DNA of 64,000 bases from CAZCDS01 sp964497585 (GTDB lineage Bacteria > Desulfobacterota > Desulfomonilia > Desulfomonilales > Desulfomonilaceae): positions 62,001 through 126,000 of the forward strand of contig CAZCDS010000006.1 of assembly GCA_964497585.1 (NCBI GenBank). The letters are read 5' to 3'. Shown in pieces: positions 51,749 to 60,166 of the stretch; position 1 is the first letter of the stretch; every line of letters starts with the position of its first letter. Both the position numbers and the translations under genes were made by a program. The notes under the pieces are model-generated. The model was not told where the DNA came from and did not search any database. It saw only the letters and a program-made list of their open reading frames with translations.

Positions 51749-52744
51749 TTATGCACTTACTCCTGCAGGTACAAATCCGGCGGTTGCAGCCTTTTTCGCG
51801 GTGTCTTTCTTGTCGGGAATTGGGAACTCATCTCCAAAATGCTTCTGGAGAATGCGACACGCATCTTCTACAAGGTCTTCCTCGTGTGCCTTTCTTAGAG
51901 CATCCTTGAGCTCGCCAAGTTTTTCCTTGAATGCCTGCATCTGGACATCTGTCATCCCGCCGTTAAGATCGTTGTAAGGTTCAATAGGAAGTTCGATAAC
52001 CAGCCGCCCGTTAGGGTCGAACTGGTAAAGCATTGACTCCACAAACGACAGCAACGCGTTCAAGTCATTGTATTTTGTAGTGAAGAAGTCCTTGTCGGGT
52101 TGAAACCAGCGATGGACGGCACAGGTGAGAGCAATACTGTAAGGCTTACCGGAAATCAGCCTATGATCGCGCCAACGCTTTAGGTATCGGACGCATCTAC
52201 GCATTTGTGCCCTATCATCTTCGTCGGCTTGACAGTTCTTTATCACGGAAATCAGGCCCTTTGGATCGGATCTTTCCCAAACACGTCGGTCTGGTGCCGA
52301 AAACTCTTTGCCTTTGGCAAGATCGAGAACGGTTTCCCCAGGACGCTTGGCGTAAATTGCCAAATCAACGTGATAGTCGACCGTGTCCTGTTTCATATAT
52401 TCCACTGTAACACAGGGGCGTCTAATGTGGATCGTCCGCTTGCCCTGGGAAAGCGAATCTCTAACAATCTTCTTTAGCTCGACGGGATCCGGATAGTCGG
52501 AGCTGGTGCGATCGAACACTAACCCTACGTCAATGTCGTAGTTGCCGTCTTTCGGGTTAGTTCCGGTATTCATAGCGTAGCTCCCTTGGTCAAAAGCCGC
52601 GAACGGAGGAGTGTCGGCCGGTAAACGATTGGCGAGTTCTTCTAGGAGCATGTCGCGTTTGTCTCGCAAAATCTGATTGTCTTCAAAATTGGTAAGCTTG
52701 ATCACATCGTGAAATGCCAGAAAATACTTCTGTAGGTTAGACAT
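51749..52744 (-). CDS. CBASS CD-NTase (cGAS/DncV-like nucleotidyltransferase)
   Basis: A 331-residue nucleotidyltransferase. The fingerprint GSYAMNTGTNP starts at Gly54-Ser55; Asp70 and Asp72 in YDIDVGLVF and Asp127 in YHVDLAIY complete the metal-binding triad. The C-terminal half is the helical OAS/cGAS-like part. On phage infection such enzymes make cyclic di- or trinucleotides that activate the linked effector. The flexible tail ends AGFVPAGVSA; Cap2 acts on such C-termini. AAAGGAG lies 6 bases before the ATG. It is the first gene of the four-gene minus-strand operon. The nucleotide product and clade cannot be set here. Confidence 0.9.
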   Translation of the reverse strand: MSNLQKYFLAFHDVIKLTNFEDNQILRDKRDMLLEELANRLPADTPPFAAFDQGSYAMNTGTNPKDGNYDIDVGLVFDRTSSDYPDPVELKKIVRDSLSQGKRTIHIRRPCVTVEYMKQDTVDYHVDLAIYAKRPGETVLDLAKGKEFSAPDRRVWERSDPKGLISVIKNCQADEDDRAQMRRCVRYLKRWRDHRLISGKPYSIALTCAVHRWFQPDKDFFTTKYNDLNALLSFVESMLYQFDPNGRLVIELPIEPYNDLNGGMTDVQMQAFKEKLGELKDALRKAHEEDLVEDACRILQKHFGDEFPIPDKKDTAKKAATAGFVPAGVSA

Positions 52745-52858
52745 GCAATTCTCCTTTGGTGAGGCTTTTCGAAGGCACCATCCATATGTGGGATATTGTC
52801 ATTGGGCAAGCGCTATCCTCTTCAGCTAATCAGGCTTGCTTCTTTTCCTTTGAGTGGG

Positions 52859-52887
52859 CTTATGTTCACTATCGAGCAGATTGTCAA
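52859..52887 (-). promoter_or_regulatory. Promoter of the CBASS operon
   Basis: On the minus strand a perfect TTGACA (52882-52887) is followed after 17 bases by CATAAG (52859-52864, 4 of 6). It leaves a leader of about 105 bases before the CD-NTase start, which also includes a good AGGAG ribosome-binding site. Confidence 0.6.
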
Positions 52888-53953
52888 GGGCAGAAGAACC
52901 AGAATTTCATGGAATCCTGTATACAAGCAGAGAATAAGGTAGGTAGAGTCTTCATTACACATGGGCCGTCCGACTCACACCGACAGCACAGCAAGACCTG
53001 AGGAACGGAATCATGAAAAAGGGGCCCAACAGATGATTGCGCCCAGGTTCCGTCACCAGGACATCGCGGAGGTCCGCGAGTCCTGTGGGAGTTCCGGGAG
53101 TTCCGGGTACACCACACCCAATTCTTGACAAACGAGTCTGGTTCTTTCGGGTACGGTTACGGATCAAGTAGCATGAGTCGTGCCTCCGCGAATTCCTGAA
53201 CAATGGGATAGGAGCAAACCACGCCGAGATCTTGCGTCTCCACAAACGAAGCAGTAGACCCCTTGAAAGAGATGATATCATGACTCCGCTGCAAACCGAG
53301 CTTGCCAGACTGTTCCGCAGACGGACCCGCGGACCCAAAGGAAAGTCCAAAGGGAATTCACTATGGTGTACGCCGAATTCCGCACGCGGAATTCCACCAC
53401 AAGCGCTTATCGGAACAGCACAAAAGAGGAATGTCCGTTTTCCTTTGGAAATGGACGGGAAGGCACCTGAAAGACGATCTGAGCGATCTTGGACAGGAAC
53501 ATAGCCATGCTTTTGTGCACAACCTGCTGTAATCCGGGTTCCGTGGCTGCGAGAACGAAGTCTTCAATTGAAAGACCCATCAAGCCTCTGATCAAGCTCG
53601 AACAGTAAGCAGGGCATCAGGTTCAGAGGTGGCGAGTCCATGGGGCTGGGGCCCTCCCCGTCTGCCTTTGCTATCAAGTCGTTCTCGGGTAAGGGCAAGC
53701 AAGACTTTTCTCGTTGACGGGGGGCGGGCGGTGAGGTACGCTGAGAGACAGCAGAAACGGAGTTTTTTCGGCAACATGCCCCCGGTTTTGTCTATCTCGG
53801 GCCTGGTGAGGAGCCATCCTGGGGCTTCATCTGTCTCAAAGGGACACTGCCCAGACCCAATTCCAGGGCACCCGTCCCTGAAGAGACCGGACCGCAGCAT
53901 AATTCCGGACGAAGAGTCCCACAATATACCCCTGAAACGAGGCAGGTATTGAG
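52888..53953. other. Repeat-rich boundary right of the CBASS operon
   Basis: About 1.07 kb without an intact gene. It contains the transposase relic at 53172-53357 and, at 53414-53455, AACAGCACAAAAGAGGAATG followed by a T-rich CCGTTTTCC, which recurs at 54951-54990. Short plus-strand frames continue from the relic to about 53530 but lack motifs. The stretch 53600-53953 is the leader region of the Bax-inhibitor gene. Confidence 0.5.
53172..53357 (+). pseudogene. Second transposase C-terminal relic, right of CBASS
   Basis: In one frame this reads REFLNNGIGAN, RLHKRSSRPL and RRRTRGPKGKSKGN. It matches the relic at 48062-48277 over 56 residues with no gap (29 identical) and the general tail of IS200-like/REP-associated transposases. 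A TAG lies just upstream in frame, so it has no start of its own. The two relics point the same way and bracket the CBASS operon and its promoter. Confidence 0.6.
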
Positions 53954-54661
53954 ATGACTACATATTTGGAAGCTACCGGTTATCCCGTGGCCCAGGCCGA
54001 CCCTGAAGCCAGAGCAATGTTCATTCGGAAGACCTATGCACATTTGGCCGGCGCAATTGCAGCGTTCGTGGTTTTGGAGGTCTTCCTGGTGAATTCGCCC
54101 CTTGCCCCTGCAATGCTCAAACTAATCTCCTCCACTTCATATGCGTGGCTCGCCATTCTCGGCGCGTTCATGATTGTGGGCTGGATGGCAAGTAGCCTCG
54201 CACAGGGCACGGCCTCAATGGGGGTGCAGTACTTGGGGCTCGCACTGTTCGTGGTGGCGGAGGCGATCATCTTTGTTCCACTGCTCTATATCGCCGCCTT
54301 TTACGCGGGTCCGAGCGTCCTGCCGAACGCTGCCATATTGACGGGCTTTATGTTCCTCGGATTGACCATAATTGCCTTTACCACCAGGAAAGACTTTTCC
54401 TTCCTAGGCGGCATTCTGACGGTCGGTTTTTTGATCGCGCTGGGCTTGATCGTCTGCAGCGTCATCTTCGGATTCCAGCTCGGGCTCATCTTCTCCGTGG
54501 TCATGGTAGGACTGGCGAGCGCCGCGATCCTCTATGATACCTCGAACGTGATTCACAATTTCTCTACCGATCAGTACGTGGCCGCGTCTCTCCAACTCTT
54601 TGCCTCGGTGGCGCTGCTATTCTGGTACGTGCTCCGTATCATGATGGCGATCCGAGACTAA
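53954..54661 (+). CDS. Bax inhibitor-1/YccA family membrane protein
   Basis: A 235-residue inner-membrane protein with seven hydrophobic segments and a short charged C-terminus, the BI-1 pattern. Conserved stretches are RKTYAHLAGAIAAF at segment 1, the segment ending FTTRKDFSFLGG and LYDTSNVIHNFSTDQYVAASLQLF near the end, with Asp residues of the putative di-aspartyl pH sensor. Relatives include YccA, which inhibits FtsH, and calcium-leak channels; the exact job here is unknown. GAGGCAGG precedes the ATG. It stands alone among repeats. Confidence 0.92.
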   Translation: MTTYLEATGYPVAQADPEARAMFIRKTYAHLAGAIAAFVVLEVFLVNSPLAPAMLKLISSTSYAWLAILGAFMIVGWMASSLAQGTASMGVQYLGLALFVVAEAIIFVPLLYIAAFYAGPSVLPNAAILTGFMFLGLTIIAFTTRKDFSFLGGILTVGFLIALGLIVCSVIFGFQLGLIFSVVMVGLASAAILYDTSNVIHNFSTDQYVAASLQLFASVALLFWYVLRIMMAIRD

Positions 54662-55269
54662 GTGCGGCAAACCTGGAAGAGCGGCCCGAAGGCCGGGCGG
54701 AGCATCTCCAGGCATACGAAGAAAAAAAAAAGGGGACATACTACTTTTTCTGTGGGCTCTCGTGCCGGGGAGCCCGAAGCATGAATTCGGGTCCCGTACA
54801 CAGTGCTGTCTTCTGTCCTCAGGGGTTCCTGCCGGAAGGCGTGCGCAGACCCGTTCGACCAGCTTCTTAGACGCCCGATACTCCTCGACCTGATAAAAGC
54901 CATCTTTGGCTCACAGTGCCGCGGCTCAACACGTTGTGAGAAACCTCACGGACAGCACAAAAGGGGAATACCCGCTTTCCCTTGCCTTGGAGCGTTCCCG
55001 TTTCACGTCCTCACTCGGGAGGCTCTGCTCCGGCCATCCACAGGATTCCAGGGCCGCGGGGCAGTGAAGCATTAATGTCGTAAAGGGCGTCCCCTAAGAG
55101 TCTACGGAGACTTCAACACCACCCCACGGGCGGTCCGCTAAGCACCGGCCACACAGTCTCCGATTGGATCTAAGCTACGGGCAGCGTGGTACTCTAGCCT
55201 TTCAGAGTTCCTGATTCCTCCCCCAGAACCCCGAGCCGCAAATTGTCCCAAGCGCCACATCAAGCCGTT
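54662..55269. other. Spacer with degenerate repeats between BI-1 and ankyrin genes
   Basis: 608 bases without a supported gene. CGGCC-CGAA-GGCCG (54682-54695) is a tight hairpin just after the BI-1 stop but has no T-tract. A run of ten A lies near 54721. The repeat block at 54951-54990 matches 53414-53455, and another repeat copy is at 55028. Confidence 0.45.
55028..55094. repeat. Degenerate repeat, copy B
   Basis: CTCCGGCCATCCACAGGATT and CCGCGGGGCAGTGAAGCATT, then GTCGTAAAGGGCGTCCCC, correspond to the copies at 57561 and 58702 with scattered changes. It lies between the BI-1 gene and the 3' end of the ankyrin gene. Confidence 0.6.
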
Positions 55270-57057
55270 TTATCGCTTGGCTCCATGTGCCTTGAGGAGC
55301 TTCACGATTTCCGGGGCACCCCTGGCCTCCGCAAGGCTGAGAGCCGTTATGCCTTTTCGGGTGCGAGCATCGGTATAGGCCCCGCTGTCCAGAAGCACCT
55401 TCACGGCATCCGGAGGGCCTAGGCCTGCAGCAACCATGAGCGCTGTCCCGCCGTATTCGTCCGTAGCGTTGACGTCGGCCCCCTTGCCCACGAGCATCTC
55501 CATTGTCTTCAGCCCACCTAGCTTGGCGGCCCTCATGAGGGCCGTCCAACCATGCTTGTCTTTCGCGTTTACATCAGCGCCCTTTTCCAAGAAGAGGCGC
55601 ACAACGTCCGCCTGATCTTCCTTGGCAGCCTGCATCAACGCCGTTATGCCGTAATTGTCCTTCGCGTTGATCCGAGCGCCTTCTTGCAGGAGAAATGTGG
55701 CCACTTCCAAGTTTCCTCTTCTGGCGGCCCGCATGAGCGCTGTCCACCCATGTTTGTCCTTCGGATGGACATCAGCGCCCTTCGCCAAAAGGAGTCTAAC
55801 AACGTTTTGGCGATCCTTGTTGGCAGCTAGCATCAGCGCCGTCCTGCCATACTCGTCTATGGTGTTGATATCAGCGCCCCTCTCCAGAAGAGGTCTAACC
55901 AGCTCCAGGTGACCTCGATCGGCAGCAATCGAAAGGGCGGTGGTGCCAAACTCGTCCTTTGCATTAATCGCAGCGCCGTTGGCTACAAGGAGTTTCGCTA
56001 CGTCCAGATGGCCTTTGTCCGCAGCAGCCATAAGGGCGGTTCCCCCATATCCCTCTCTTGCATTCACGTCAACGCCTTGCCGTATCAAGTGCTGGACCTG
56101 TTGCCGATCTCCAAGACAAGCCGCGTCCCACAGGGTTTCTTTCGCTCCCTCTTTTTTGAGCAGTCTCGCGACATCCAAGTGATCCCTACGAGCAGCCAAC
56201 ATTAGTGGCGTCCAGCCATTCTTGTCCTTCGCATTCACCTCAGCGCCTTTCGCGAGGAGGAACTTCACCGCTCCCACGTGACCATTCTTGGCGGATCTGC
56301 AAAGGGCCGTCCGGCGAAACTTGTCCTTTGCATTGACATCAGCCCCTTTCTGGACAAGAAGCCGCAATGTGCCGATCTGCCCGGTCTTGGCAGCCGCCAT
56401 CAAGGGCGTCCTGCCACCCGTGTCGGTTGCATTGACATCAGCCCCTTTCTCCAAGAGTTCCTTGACTATCTTTAGGTGATCTTTTCCGGCAGCCAACATC
56501 AGCGCCGTCATGCCCGATGGGCCCTTTACGCGAACGTCGGCCCCCTTCCCCACAAGCAGCTTCACAATGGTCTCTTGGCCCTCGAAGGCAGCCTGCATCA
56601 AGGCGGTGAAACCATCCTTGTCCTTTGATCCGATATCTGCACCGTTTTCCACAAGTAATCTCACAATGTCCTCATGACCCTGCAGCACAGCCAGCATGAG
56701 GGGCGTCCTGCCATTCGTATCCTTTACGCTGGTATCTGCGCCCATTTGTACCAGTAGCTTAACAAGGTCTCGGTCTCCTTTGAACGATGCAAAAAACAGC
56801 GGCGTCATGCCGTCGTTGTTTCGGGCATTTGGGTTAGCCCCTTTGGCCAGCAGAGTCCTCATTTGGCCCACATTCCAACGGTCTGCCGCTTCGATGAGTT
56901 GCTCGTTGAGTGCGGCCTTGTCCTTCGCCGCACCAAACGATGGCAGCAGTACCAAGACCAGGAGCAGCAGGATCCTCGCTGTGATAGCCCGAACGGAGGA
57001 CATCTGGGGACCTGATACCTTTTTTTCGCGGGGACTGCCGTCGCTTGCTCGCCTCAT
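55270..57057 (-). CDS. Exported ankyrin-repeat protein, about 16 repeats
   Basis: A 595-residue protein. ATG 57057 has AAGGAGG 5 bases upstream. After a charged start comes a signal peptide or anchor (ITARILLLLVLVLLPSFGAA). From about residue 55 to the end, 33-residue ankyrin units follow one another, with consensus DKxGxTALMxAAxxGHxDVVRLLLxKGADVNAK; one unit (KETLWDAACLGDRQQVQHLI) is irregular near the middle. Ankyrin stacks bind partner proteins, and an exported stack of this length suggests a periplasmic or surface scaffold. The many near-identical units could recombine. No neighbour explains its partner. Confidence 0.9.
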   Translation of the reverse strand: MRRASDGSPREKKVSGPQMSSVRAITARILLLLVLVLLPSFGAAKDKAALNEQLIEAADRWNVGQMRTLLAKGANPNARNNDGMTPLFFASFKGDRDLVKLLVQMGADTSVKDTNGRTPLMLAVLQGHEDIVRLLVENGADIGSKDKDGFTALMQAAFEGQETIVKLLVGKGADVRVKGPSGMTALMLAAGKDHLKIVKELLEKGADVNATDTGGRTPLMAAAKTGQIGTLRLLVQKGADVNAKDKFRRTALCRSAKNGHVGAVKFLLAKGAEVNAKDKNGWTPLMLAARRDHLDVARLLKKEGAKETLWDAACLGDRQQVQHLIRQGVDVNAREGYGGTALMAAADKGHLDVAKLLVANGAAINAKDEFGTTALSIAADRGHLELVRPLLERGADINTIDEYGRTALMLAANKDRQNVVRLLLAKGADVHPKDKHGWTALMRAARRGNLEVATFLLQEGARINAKDNYGITALMQAAKEDQADVVRLFLEKGADVNAKDKHGWTALMRAAKLGGLKTMEMLVGKGADVNATDEYGGTALMVAAGLGPPDAVKVLLDSGAYTDARTRKGITALSLAEARGAPEIVKLLKAHGAKR

Positions 57058-57784
57058 TCCGCCCTCCTTCCTCATTCACGAGGCTTCCACCAGAATGGCC
57101 CCAAGGCCCCAAGAAGAATGAACGAGTTCTCAACTACACAGGCACAGAGAATGCCTCTCTGCTCTCATCCATCCTGCCTGATCTTCCGAGCCGACCGGTT
57201 TCCTCACCACAAGACTCAGCCGTACCACCGACTGTTCCCGTTGAGTGTTGTCTCAAACACGCTTTTTGTCGGAAATGTGGGCGCAGCATGCTGACCCATA
57301 CCTAACAGGATTTCAAGCCACGATATTACCGTTTGTTGCCAATTAGAGATTGTACCGTTGCAGCCTAATCCGGTTGCCGTCTACCCCACACGAGCGGAAC
57401 GTCTGAAAGAGACTTGAAGGATAGATCCTCACGAGCATGATGTGCTGCTGCTCATGATGGAACAGATCGCTTCCCACCAGGTCGGAAGGTTAATAGAGCC
57501 TCCCCAATCTTGTCAAGGCATGAGGCCGGATGATCAGCGATCGAAGCTGGTGGGGACTCTGCTCCGGCCATCTGCAAGATTCTGAGGCCGCGGGGCCGTG
57601 GAAAGTCAACGTCGTCAAGGGCCCCCTACGACCAAGAATAGCACCCGAAAGACCAGCACAAGTTGATGTGAAAAAATCCAAGGTTGTTGGAAAGGGATGT
57701 GGGGGAGGCGGAATAACGGTGATGTACTACGGAGAATATGTCTTAAGATGCACCTTGATTGTGGTTACCCTAGCCAGGTCCTGA
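57058..57784. other. Spacer between ankyrin and hepT genes
   Basis: 727 bases without a supported gene. It holds the ankyrin gene promoter region and the repeat copy at 57561. Short frames in 57490-57780 overlap the repeat and have no motifs. Confidence 0.45.
57561..57622. repeat. Degenerate repeat, copy C
   Basis: Starts GCTCCGGCCATCTGCAAGAT and ends AGTCAACGTCGTCAAGGGC. Apart from two substitutions it is identical over about 61 bases to the copy at 58702. The two copies lie in the same orientation on either side of hepT-mntA. Confidence 0.85.
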
Positions 57785-58138
57785 TCATTCACCGGGGATA
57801 GGTGGTAGGAGGGGCTCAAGTATCTCAATCAACCCGGGTACGCTCTCCTTTATCACGTTCCATATGATCCTCTCGTTTATCTCTCCGTATTCGTGGGCAA
57901 GAACGTGGCGCTGACCGATGATGCCGTGCCAGGGAATCTCGGGATGCGCTTCCTTGAACTCGTCGGAGACCCTGGGGGCTGCCTCCCCGATTATCTCGAT
58001 CCGACGCTCCACTGCCGCCTGCAACAATTCATCTTCCAGGTACTCATCGAAATTTCTCTCGCCCACAAATCGGAGCACGGATCGCGCAGCGTCAAGCATG
58101 TCCCAGAGATGAGCCGGATCATGAGCCGGTTGAGGCAC
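57785..58138 (-). CDS. hepT: HepT-like toxin (HEPN RNase, DUF86)
   Basis: A 117-residue all-helical HEPN protein. The RNase motif R-x4-H-x-Y is at Arg77, His82 and Tyr84 in RHVLAHEY, and the helix VERRIEIIGEAA is typical of DUF86. HepT cleaves RNA or modifies tRNA ends and is neutralised when its partner MntA adds AMP to the Tyr of this motif. It starts at GTG 58138 with AAGGTGAT upstream and overlaps mntA by 20 bases. Repeats flank the pair. Confidence 0.9.
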   Translation of the reverse strand: MPQPAHDPAHLWDMLDAARSVLRFVGERNFDEYLEDELLQAAVERRIEIIGEAAPRVSDEFKEAHPEIPWHGIIGQRHVLAHEYGEINERIIWNVIKESVPGLIEILEPLLPPIPGE

Positions 58139-58427
58139 ATATCACCTTCTGGGTCCGGAGGATTTCATGTCTGCGGAATGGATTACGCAAACCGGATTTG
58201 GAAACGAGGTCGACTTCTCGGCCGAATATCTCTTTCAGTTCGTTCGCCATCTCCACCCAGTCGTACAGCGTCAGCCGGGTATCGCCGCCGACCGTCACGA
58301 GGACATCCACATCACTCTCCGGCTCCATGTGGCCACTGAGAATGGAGCCGAAGAGGGCAAACTCTTCGATGTTCCACCTACGGCAGAAGTCCTTTATTAC
58401 GGGAATCGGGACGTCGTCTATATCCAT
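58119..58427 (-). CDS. mntA: MntA-like minimal nucleotidyltransferase antitoxin
   Basis: A 102-residue nucleotidyltransferase. The motif GS-x10-D-x-D is complete: Gly27-Ser28 in LFGSILSGHMEPESDVDVLV with Asp39 and Asp41. MntA AMPylates HepT and so blocks its toxicity. ATG 58427 gives the core-sized protein; a longer in-frame start at 58448 adds seven residues. It is upstream of hepT on the same strand and overlaps it, the common antitoxin-first order. Confidence 0.9.
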   Translation of the reverse strand: MDIDDVPIPVIKDFCRRWNIEEFALFGSILSGHMEPESDVDVLVTVGGDTRLTLYDWVEMANELKEIFGREVDLVSKSGLRNPFRRHEILRTQKVICASTGS

Positions 58428-58840
58428 GTACAGCCTCTCCAGGAACACTCAGGATGGATGTTACCAAAGTTGCCAGCGGGAATCCAATTTCAAGGAACGT
58501 TTCTCGCCGTATTCCCTTCCGCCTCTTATGCAGGACCTCTTTCCGGAAGCCGATATCCCCTTTCATGTTCCACGGCGAATGGGAACGCCCATCACTATTT
58601 CAACGTGTGGCCGTTCCGTTCGTCTACGCGGACGAACGAAAAACAGGAGGTTTCATTTCCTCAGGACCTCCCCCTTGCAGCCTGGTGCTCGGGAGTCGTT
58701 ACTCCGGCCATCCTCAAGATTCTGAGGCCGCGGGGCCGTGGAAAGTCAACGTCGTCAAGGGCGTGCCCTGGGACCGCCAGGGACTACGCCTTCGGGGCAC
58801 GATCCGCATGCGATTTCACCTGAACCCGGAATCGCGCGAC
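58428..58840. other. Spacer between mntA and the PAS regulator
   Basis: 413 bases with the repeat copy at 58702-58762 and no supported gene. The minus strand next to mntA should hold its promoter; none was clear. Confidence 0.4.
58702..58762. repeat. Degenerate repeat, copy D
   Basis: CTCCGGCCATCCTCAAGATT through AGTCAACGTCGTCAAGGGC, nearly identical to the copy at 57561. It lies upstream of mntA. Its first part could be read as the start of an IS200-like transposase gene (xRPLRI..PGAVYHVTSRG), but the frame is broken, so that is a weak suggestion. Confidence 0.85.
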
Positions 58841-59986
58841 CTATTCCTCTGAATGTACGCTCAAACGGTTTCCGGTGATTTTGCGAGCCACATGGACTGA
58901 TCCGACCAATTCACTATCTTCTCCATGCAGAGGAGAAACGCTTACAAGGAATACTCCACCAAGTCGCGGTTCCTCAATCTCGGCTGAGTGTTCCTTGCCG
59001 TCAGCAAGTAGTTTGGAATGGGGACACGAGGCTATAGGAGCGTTTTCGCCGTGGACGGCCTCGTAGCACGTCATACCGATCGCCTGTTGCGGAGTTACGC
59101 CGAGGCCCTCCGCCATTGCCTTGTTTGCGCGGACTATTCTATGGTTGGTGTCCAAGATCATTATGGGATCGGGGACCGCGTCGAAGGTTCGTGCCCATTC
59201 CCTATTCGCTTTTCTGAGAGCTTCCTCAGCTTTCTTCGGTTCGGTAATGTCCGTCACCACGGCGATGAACCCTATTATATTTCCCTGGCTGTTTCGTTTG
59301 TAGTTCCAGGCTGCCTGCACATCTATGGTTCTTCCTGTCTTCGTAACATTTCTCCCGAACCAAGGAGTTGGTTCAGGATGATCTCGAACCAAAGATTCCA
59401 AATAGTTCCCAAGGCTCTCCGCTACCCGATCATTCTCAGCAAGATCCAGTATCGATTTGCCGGTCAGCTCGTCAGCATCATACTGAAGCATCCGGCAGTA
59501 GGCTGAATTGAAGGCGGCGATCCTCCCAACCGCATCAATCTCAACGATCCCGTCTGGAGCCGTCTCCACCAGAGTGCGATATTTCTCCTCACTTTCTTTC
59601 ACTCTCTTGTCCGCCTCATGCTTGTGCAGAGCCACCTCGATCGTGTTTCTCAAATCCATTGCACCGAATGGCTTCCCGATATACCCATACGGCGCCGTCC
59701 TCTTTGCTCGTTCAAACAAGTCCTCCTCTGCGTACGCGGTGAGATAAACGATCGGAATATCAAACCTTGAGAGGATCTGTTCGGCTGCCTCGATACCGTC
59801 GATCTCGCCCTTCAGCTTGATGTCCATCAGAATCAGGTCGGGGGCGAGCTCTTCAACGATCCGGAGGGCCTGCTCACCTCTAGTGGCCGTCTCGGTGATC
59901 TCGAAGCCGAGGGATTCCAGAGAGCAGGCCAGATCCTCAGCAATGAGCATTTCGTCTTCCACGATCAGGATACGGGCAATTGCCAT
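58841..59986 (-). CDS. Response regulator with REC-PAS-PAS architecture, no output or kinase domain
   Basis: A 381-residue protein. The receiver domain (1-120) has the acidic pair Glu10-Asp11, phospho-acceptor Asp55 in LILMDIKL, Thr83 and Lys105. Two PAS domains follow: 140-255 (TLVETAPDGIVEIDAVGRI, NVTKTGRTIDVQAAWNYKR, VVTDITEPKKAEEALRKAN) and 265-370 (DPIMILDTNHRIVRANKAM, with CYEAVHGENAPIASCPHSK, a Cys/His group). It ends without histidine kinase, DNA-binding or GGDEF domains. ATG 59986 has GGAG 8 bases upstream. It may link a phosphorelay to redox or ligand sensing by partner proteins. The gene stands alone. Confidence 0.88.
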   Translation of the reverse strand: MAIARILIVEDEMLIAEDLACSLESLGFEITETATRGEQALRIVEELAPDLILMDIKLKGEIDGIEAAEQILSRFDIPIVYLTAYAEEDLFERAKRTAPYGYIGKPFGAMDLRNTIEVALHKHEADKRVKESEEKYRTLVETAPDGIVEIDAVGRIAAFNSAYCRMLQYDADELTGKSILDLAENDRVAESLGNYLESLVRDHPEPTPWFGRNVTKTGRTIDVQAAWNYKRNSQGNIIGFIAVVTDITEPKKAEEALRKANREWARTFDAVPDPIMILDTNHRIVRANKAMAEGLGVTPQQAIGMTCYEAVHGENAPIASCPHSKLLADGKEHSAEIEEPRLGGVFLVSVSPLHGEDSELVGSVHVARKITGNRLSVHSEE

Positions 59987-60166
59987 TACCATTACTCCCT
60001 GCAGCTACGCTCACAGATCTTTGAGAAAAAAATATTATACCACGTCTGCTTTGCCGCCCAATCCTGAACCCCCACGACGAGCGGGCGTTCGGAGAACGTC
60101 CAGGTCTCTGGGAGAAGCGCCTGCACAAGGGGCGGCCAAGTCACGGGCGGGCATGCGTGCATCGGC

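Noticed and set aside
53232..53504. 90-codon frame as a real gene
   Set aside because: Its first half is the transposase relic and the second half has no motif; the start is a TTG without ribosome-binding site.
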